Shown here: positions 58,015 to 64,000 of the stretch, in pieces | Numbering within the stretch: position 1 is the stretch's first letter | How the letters are laid out: each line of letters starts with the position of its first letter | DNA from: Myxocyprinus asiaticus | Lineage: Eukaryota > Chordata > Actinopteri > Cypriniformes > Catostomidae | NCBI RefSeq assembly: GCF_019703515.2 | Contig: NC_059358.1 | Coordinates: 49,246,594 to 49,310,593 of the forward strand | DNA: 64,000 nucleotides | Direction: 5' to 3' | Program-made: the position numbers and the translations under genes | Notes under the pieces: model-generated | What the model saw: the letters and a program-made list of their open reading frames with translations, nothing else | Database searches by the model: none | What the model was told of the DNA's origin: nothing

Positions 58015-58480
58015 GCTCTCGATGCAGCCGAGTGGACCTGACTCACTGAACATTCACTTGATTGTCCGAGGAAACTGGGCGCCTTCTTTGTTTCTTTGTG
58101 TTGGTTCTTTCTAGTGGCTGGAGTTTGTTTTGTGGAATAACACTCCTTTGGGACAGTTTGTGGAAGAATCTGCACGTTCTTTGTGCTTATGCCTCCTATT
58201 GGATGTAGTTTGTTTTGTGGAATATTTCTTGCAAATATTGGAGTGATAGGGCATGTCTAACACTCACGTAACAGCCAAATGGGCTGGCTCACTGAACATT
58301 CGTTTGACTGCCCGAGAAAACTAAACACTTTTTTTTTTATTTTTTTTTTCTGGTTGCGCCTAGTGGCTGGAGCTTGTTTTGTGGAGGAACACACCTTCGG
58401 GACAGTTATGTGGAGGAATCTACACGCTCTTTGTGCTTATGCCTTATATTGGCTGGAGATTGTTTTATAGATTATTATAG
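58015..58480. repeat. tandem duplication in L1 inter-ORF spacer
   Basis: tcactgaacattcacttgat (58042) recurs as tcactgaacattcgtttgac (58288). tagtggctggagtttgtttt (58114) recurs as tagtggctggagcttgtttt (58359). The offset is about 245 bp. ORF2 begins about 270 bp after the second unit. Confidence 0.8.
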
Positions 58481-58748
58481 ATTATGTTCTGTTGTGTAAT
58501 TCTGTCTCACAAAATTTTTATAGAAACACCGGACTTGAGCAATCTGACAGCATAGTTGTCACGGGGGCTCTCGTTGGCGTACATGGACTGTTTGAGTTTA
58601 GAGGGATGGACACCACTTGTGCGCTTTTGTGCGGTTAATGCGCACTTTTTTTTTTTCTGGGGAACTTTGGGGTTTGTTTGTTGCTCTAACAAGTTGGAAT
58701 ATGTTCTTTATAATTTTGTTTTTGACACACAATCTATTTTTTCTAATA

Positions 58749-59350
58749 TGTCAAATGTTAACATCACTGGATTGTCTCTCTCCACGTGGAATGTGAATGG
58801 GTTGGGGCACCCCATAAAAAGGAAGGCTATTTTTTTTCTTAAATGTGAGAAATATGATATAGTGTTTCTTCAAGAAACGCATCTTTCCCCGCAGGAAGCT
58901 GAAAAATTTGGGAAGATATGGGGTGGACATGTTTTCTTTAGTGCTGGCTCAAGTAAGAGCAGGGGAGTCATTACATTGATAAAGAAATATTTACAATTCA
59001 AATGTCTCAAACAGATTAAAGATAAATTAGGAAGAGTCATTATTGTTCTAGCAGAAATTCAGGGGCAAACGTTGATTTTGGCTAATATTTACACACCTAA
59101 CGCTGATGATCAAGGCTTTTTTTATAGATCTTAAAGGGATGTTGCAAGCTGCTGGCACCCCTCATGATATAATATTGGGAGGAGACTTTAATTTTTGATG
59201 GACTCAGTCCTTGATCATAGTCAAGCAAAAGTGTGTAAACCCCCTAGATTAACATTGATGGTTCACAGGATGTGTAAAAATTTTGGTCTTACAGATATTT
59301 GGATACTTTTGAACCCATCTGGTGGGGACTATAAATATTTTTCATCAGTC
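58749..59350 (+). pseudogene. L1 copy 2 ORF2 endonuclease, N-terminal part
   Basis: Starts MSNVNITGLSLSTWNVNGLG (58749) and continues in frame through FLQETHLSPQEAEKFGKIWG and SRGVITLIKKYLQFKCLKQI to LANIYTPNADDQGFFYRS at 59134. A one-base change in a T-run there causes a frameshift. The GGDFN block is near 59178 and VCKPPRLTLMVHRMCKNFGL at 59235. The SDH block and the RT are missing because the element is cut at 59353. Confidence 0.88.
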
Positions 59351-59353
59351 CAT

Positions 59354-60178
59354 ACAGAGGTGCTACAATTACTCCATTACATTTACTTGAGTAACTTTTT
59401 GAAAACATTTTTTTACTTTTAGAGTAGGTTTAAAAGTGGGTACTTTTTACTCAAGTAAATTTCTAATGAATTTTTAACTTTTACTTATTTACAATGGGTG
59501 GCATTCCTGTTGTTACATTACTGGGTTTAATTTTAGTTAATGTGTAAGTTATTGAGGGATTGTTGAATGGAACTTTTATGAGAGCGGAAGTTCACACAGC
59601 TGCACACTGCTGACACAGACTGTCACTTAAGTCATCAATGCTGCAGCATCAAACTCTTCAAAGTGAAACAATTTCTTCGCTCCACACGGTATTAAATGAA
59701 GGCATTGCATGATGAAACTATTCTTTTTTTCACTGAGACAAGCTGATATTTCAAGATTAAAATCTCAGCTTCAATTTAAGGCAGCATGTCGAGGTAAGTT
59801 TTGGCTCTAATGCCAACACGGGCTTTTCTGTGTAATGTGATGGTCATTTTCAGGGTGATAATTTAACTGGGCTCTTATGACATCAGTTTTAAGTGTACAT
59901 TTTTAAATCAGTGCAGCAATATATCAGTGCGCTTTGTCCTGCATGTCATGAGCAGTATTTATGCATTTACTGGAAACTATTGCAGCTACTTCAGGTGGAT
60001 TAACTGTATGAATCCATGTAAACATCCAAGTGTAAATGACTTTTGCTCTGCCGTTTGCGTGATTGGCAACTGGAGTGTGAACAGACAGCATTTCTGCACG
60101 TGCACAGCGAGGGGCGCGAGGCACACGCGTGAGAGATGTGCGGGCGCGAGGTGATTGTATGGCGAAGAGAGTGGTTAT
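59354..60178. other. MITE half and unassigned sequence
   Basis: 59354-59490 has acttgagtaact, actcaagtaaat repeated motifs as at 56260. The remainder to 60178 contains no gene I can support. Confidence 0.4.
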
Positions 60179-60433
60179 GTCCGAAATTGTTCACTCATTC
60201 ACTATTTCCTATATAGTGAATGGCATTGAGAGCACTATGTCTCAGCAGTGAGTGAACAAAATGGGTGAGTGAATTCGGATGCTGGCGTATACACCGAGTG
60301 TCGGAGCTCTGGGGCTGTCGCAGAAACAACGTCACATATGCACTTTTAAAATACTTGGGCCTTATTTGTTTTTCTTATTAAATAATATATTAATACAATA
60401 AATCTTCATTCTGTTTGTCATTTTTAATATTTA

Positions 60434-60813
60434 TTGTGAAGGACTCCACAAACAGAAGGGAAGGAGGACACAGGAAAGTGGGTTTTTCCAGACTCAGGTA
60501 AGACTTTTAATCGGCCACTTCAATGCTTTACAGCTTCACAAACTCAGTCTCAGAGGCACGTAGGCACTCAACTCATTAGCTTCACAAACGTAAACACATT
60601 AGCTTCACAAACAAACACATCAGCTTCCACAAGCACTGTAGGCTCCCTTGTGCCAGACTCTCTCTCTGCTGGTGGCGTGACCGTTTATATGCCGCTCTCC
60701 CCATGCTCACTGGAATTAGAGACAGGTGTTAGACATAATCTAGCTCAGGTGTAAGCGCCCTTACCGCTTTCTCACTCTCCAAACAGATGCTCGACCACGC
60801 CCCCGCTGCCACA
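60434..60813 (-). repeat. solo gypsy-type LTR
   Basis: On the minus strand it starts TGTGGCAGCGGGGGCGTGGT and ends near GAGTCCTTCACA. A TATAAACG box (plus gtttatat near 60688) lies upstream, and ATTAAAAG is near 60512 before the 3' end. The plus strand begins tgtgaaggactcc. This is the layout of cypriniform gypsy LTRs I know. No internal region remains; no clear target duplication. Confidence 0.7.
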
Positions 60814-60933
60814 ATACTGTATGTTAATATAAAGAGTAAACACATTTTAGCAAATAAAGAGTACATTTTCAAATGTATCTGTATGTTTTGCCTCTCTATA
60901 CATTATGTTATTTTAATCAAGTAACTTAATACA

Positions 60934-61726
60934 CAGGGTTGGGGAGTAACGGAATACATGTAACGGGATTACGTATTTCAAATACAAAATATAAGTAACT
61001 GTATTCTACTACAGTTACAATTTAAATAATTTGGGTTACATTCAAAATGTATTTTGATTACTGAAGAGATTACTTTGCATTTTATTGTCATTTGTTTCAT
61101 TTAATATTTAGTCCTTTCAGATGGAAAACATTTATACATATAAATGATGCGATTAAAAGTGCATTTGAACAGCGGTGAAAACTTTATGATATGTTACATT
61201 CATATGGGCAGACAGAGAAGTTTGAAGTAAGTTTGGAGCAGAAGAAATAGAATTAAACCATGTGTAAATAACCATTTTACATGCACGTTACCAGGCACGA
61301 TCATATTTTTTATTCAAGAAAATTCATGTTAGATCATAATTTCTTTTTTTCTAGTAAGACCTTTGATATTAGTGCAAAAATCACATTTTTGATCATTTTT
61401 TTTTTATCGTTTTCCTGTAAAAATATCAAAAAATCTTTAAAACAAGATCAGTTTTCCTGTTTTAGATAAAAACACTGCATAAGATTTTTATGTTTTTCAG
61501 AGAATGTATTTTTAACATGTGTATTTTGTCTTACTGTACTGGCAGAATTTGTATAGTCAAAACAAGTGAAAAAAAAATCTACCAGTGCTGAAGTAGTAAT
61601 CCAAAGTATTTAGAATACGTTACTGACCTTGAGTAATCTAACAGAATACGTTACAAATTACATTTTACAGCATGTATTCTGTAATCTGTAGTGGAATACA
61701 TTTCAAAAGTAACCCTCCCAACCCTG
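60934..61726. mobile_element. hAT-type non-autonomous transposon with 8-bp TSD
   Basis: The element starts cagggttggggagtaacgg and ends gtaaccctcccaaccctg. The flanking bases ttaataca (60926-60933) and ttaataca (61727-61734) are an exact 8-bp duplication, the hallmark of hAT transposition. 793 bp, no transposase. Terminal text is rich in gtaac/gttac as usual for this fish family. Confidence 0.93.
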
Positions 61727-62319
61727 TTAATACATTCAGCATGAAATAAAACATTGCAGGATTGAAGGAAGCAGTAAACTCCCAGCTTGTACGTCTTCCC
61801 CATGGTGGACTGTGGGCAATTATCCGTCATTGAGTGCACATCAAATGCACACTCGAAATTAGAGTGCATTGTGGGTAAGAATGAGTGAACAAAAGTAGGG
61901 AACGAGTGGCTCACTCAGAATTCAGACACTCCTACAAAATGGCGGACACTCGAAATAGTGCACTATATAGTGGATAGGGGGCGGTTTCAGACCGCGACCG
62001 GGATTGGTGCCCTATTCGCTAGGCTGCGTACTCTGCATTTAGGGAGTGGAGGTACTGCTGTACAGAACTAATGATCTAAATTCTTTCGACTCTGAAAACT
62101 GTAACTACACTGAAATAAGAATCCACACAGGACTTTAAAAGCTATGAAATAGTGAAAGTAGGCATTAATAAATCATGATCTTGCTTTGTTTTATATTTCA
62201 ACATTATATATTATGTCCTTGTGGGACATTTTCACGTTTTCACCTTAATAATTACTAGAAATGTTTCCAAACCTCTTTTCTTATTGACAAAATCATCTAG
62301 TTCTGACAAGAGCCCTTAA

Positions 62320-62703
62320 AGGGATAGTTCACCAAAAAATTTTTAAATTTTTAAATTCTCATTATTTACCCACATGCCACCCCAGATGTGTATGACTTTC
62401 TTTCATCTGCTGAACTCAAATGAAGATTTTTAGAAGAATTTCTCAGCTCTCTAGGTCCATACAATGCAAGTGAATGGGTGGCAACATTTTAAAGCTAAAC
62501 AAAATCACATAAGTCAGCATAAATGTAATCCATAAGACTCCAGTGGTTAAATCAGTATCTTCAGAAGCGATGTGATAGGTGTGGATGAGAAACAGGTCAC
62601 CTTCACATTCTTTTTGTGTTTTTAAGATTTATATTCTTCTCTGCATATCACCCCCTGCTGGGCACAGAGAAGAGTGTCTAGCAAAAAATGACAAATATTG
62701 ATC
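62320..62703. mobile_element. palindromic MITE, copy 2, cut by DIRS
   Basis: Begins aagggatagttcaccaaaaa and carries ctcagctctctaggtccata and tcttcagaagcgatgtgata, all present (some inverted) in 47891-48593. It stops within aaatattgatctgtt, text also found at 48330, exactly where the second DIRS element begins. Confidence 0.75.
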
Positions 62704-64000
62704 TGTTCCCTGTCACTCACTCGACGTTGGTGTCGATGTAGTGACAGTAGGGGTCACTCTTGGGAGCCCGAGACACATCTGGTCTTTGATAAAAGGCCAA
62801 TGAAAATTGGCGAGTGGTATTTGCATGCCACTCCCCCGAACATACGGGTATAAAAGGAGCTGGTATGCAACCACTCATTCAGATTTTCTCTTCGGAGCTG
62901 AACGGTCATGCTCACTGAGCTGAATACTACTGTTCATTCACCTCTGCTGGATCTGATGGCACATTTCAGCGGCTTCTCCCTCCTCTGCACTGGTGCACTG
63001 CAGAGAATGCCCCTGGGCGCTTCGGCAGAAAAACTAGAGAGTATATTTTCTGAAAGAGCATTTTTCCCCTCTAAAAGAGTATATATTTCTCTAAAAGAGC
63101 GCACACACGGAACGTCTTTTTAAAGACGCGTCTTTTTAAAGATGCTTTTCTGATTGTGTGTTATTCCTGGTTGTGCTCGTTATCTCTCGCCTTCTAACGG
63201 TCACGATCACTGTCTTTCGTGTCTGGGCACTGCTCACGCGGAGACAGCGTTCGTGTATGGTCATGTTCTCATTGCGAGAATATGTCCATGGCAACGTTGC
63301 GGTCGCGGCTCGTCTTCGTAAGGAAGCGAGCCACCCCACAGGCTTCTGCCTCGGTCCTTTTACCCACGGGTTTGAGGCCAGCGCGGCTAGCACTGGGGGC
63401 GATTTGGGGACCCCAATGGGACCACCTCCACCGGGTATCCCCCCGCGGACCTCCCATTCTCCAGCATGCTCGTCTGCCCTGATCGGGCTTCCGGGTGAGT
63501 CCGCCGGCTCGTCTCATGGCGAGTTCGACCTCTTATTCGTAGCCCGCGAAAGTGATGAGCTCTCGAGCGCAGCATCGGAGAGCGTGCTCGTCCAGTCGGA
63601 AGCCTCAGCTGGGCTCCTCCCTTCGGGTCGATCGCCCAGTCACAGGCTGACGCGGAGATGACGACATGCTTTCCTGGGCAGCCGCGAGCGTCGGTTAGAG
63701 TGGATTTCACCGCTCTTCCCTGAACCCTCGCGGCTTGGTGATTGGTTCCTGGGCTCGCGGCACCGCTCAAACCCACGCCCCGCCCCGTTCCTTTCTTCCC
63801 AGAAGTGCATGAAGAGCTGACAAGGTCGCGGGAGGCACTTTTTACTGCCCGGTCCCGATTTTTTCAGCTTCCCCGCTCTCACTACCCTAAATGGTGGGCC
63901 GGCCAAGGGTTATTCGGCAATCCCCCGGTGGATAAAGGCGCTCGCGGTGCACCTATGCCCGCAGAGCGCCGCCACCTGGTGTGGGTGCCCAAAGCCCCCG
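62704..64000 (+). mobile_element. DIRS1-like element, copy 2, 5' part
   Basis: Starts ttccctgtcactcactcgac, matching the left terminus of copy 1 at 27504. 62750-62905 (gtcactcttgggagcccgag, gccaatgaaaattggcgagt, tataaaaggagctggtatgc) is the left terminal repeat and is the inverse of 31085-31249 in copy 1. A TATAAAAG box near 62850 suggests a promoter. The element runs past the window end. Confidence 0.9.
63158..64000 (+). pseudogene. gag: DIRS copy 2 gag-like ORF region
   Basis: Overlapping frames (63158-63661, 63219-63482). One reads SGHCSRGDSVRVWSCSHCEN then MSMATLRSRLVFVRK, a Cys/His-containing N-terminal block of the fish DIRS first ORF. Later sequence is Ser/Pro/Gly-rich. From about 63825 (aaggtcgcgggaggcact) to the window end it aligns with 27540-27710 of copy 1, including VGRP and the ccgccacctggtg text. 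Frames change several times, but the window ends before RT, so activity cannot be judged. Confidence 0.65.

Larger units (their letters stand above)
57180..59353 (+). mobile_element. L1-like LINE, copy 2 (5' part)
   Basis: Carries ORF1, an inter-ORF spacer and the start of ORF2. It breaks off at 59353 after ttcatcagtccata, the same text as 15432-15445 in copy 1. Losing the 3' half is unusual for a LINE and suggests a later deletion. The inter-ORF spacer contains two copies of a unit of about 240 bp. Confidence 0.85.
60179..61992. mobile_element. MITE shell containing a solo LTR and a hAT element
   Basis: The left end gtccgaaattgttcactcat with actatttcctatatagtgaa (60179-60225) and the right end cgaaatagtgcactatatag with tggataggg...tttcagac (61951-61992) are imperfect inverted repeats. 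Internal text agtgagtgaacaaaatggg (60247) and gaatgagtgaacaaaagtag (61878) also fits. Two other elements are inserted: 60434-60813 and 60934-61726. Confidence 0.65.

Overview
The window looks like a block of repeat-dense, non-genic chromosome from a teleost fish, most likely a cypriniform. The evidence is four Tc1-like transposons plus a fifth remnant, L1-, L2- and Rex/CR1-type LINEs, a tRNA-headed SINE, DIRS1-like and Ty3/gypsy retrotransposons, a fish-type endogenous retrovirus (ERV), and many short inverted-repeat (MITE-like) elements, some seen twice. I found no convincing host gene, tRNA, rRNA or CRISPR array. The species assignment is inference from repeat content. Almost every coding region is broken by frameshifts, stops or insertions. 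The one long clean frame is a 446-codon LINE reverse transcriptase at 16.8-18.1 kb.

1.5-14.8 kb: one minus-strand ERV (pol RT, RNase H, integrase, env SU and TM, candidate 3' LTR). Its gag, protease and 5' LTR are not visible. It is interrupted by Tc1-A (2676-4258), Tc1-B (8493-10069) and LINE A copy 1 (about 11081-14574, with a 10-bp target duplication). A 3' L2-like LINE fragment and a dispersed repeat lie before it.

14.8-24.1 kb: a plus-strand L1-like LINE (14786-20285) carries LINE B inside its reverse transcriptase. Next to it is a minus-strand Ty3/gypsy element read as LTR-gag-(PR)-integrase-RT-RNase H. Integrase before RT is the unusual Gmr1-like order.

24.1-32.5 kb: a hAT-like remnant, then a MITE-like element carrying a short non-autonomous LTR element. 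Directly at its edge is a DIRS1-like element (27504-31296), whose internal complementary region can be matched to both termini.

32.5-39.4 kb: a non-coding landscape with at least six diverged tandem monomers of 500-725 bp, bracketed by two copies of one hairpin. A second, 430-bp tandem duplication follows, then an LTR-like stretch.

39.4-50.9 kb: LINE A copy 2 containing a tRNA-derived SINE and Tc1-C, two MITEs, Tc1-D and a fifth Tc1 remnant. 51-64 kb: nested MITEs, a second non-autonomous LTR copy, an L1 fragment with recognisable ORF1, a solo gypsy LTR and a hAT element (with an exact 8-bp target duplication) both inside another MITE, and a second DIRS copy running off the window end.

The genes do not work together as a pathway; the region is an archive of successive insertions whose order can be partly read from nesting and target-site duplications.
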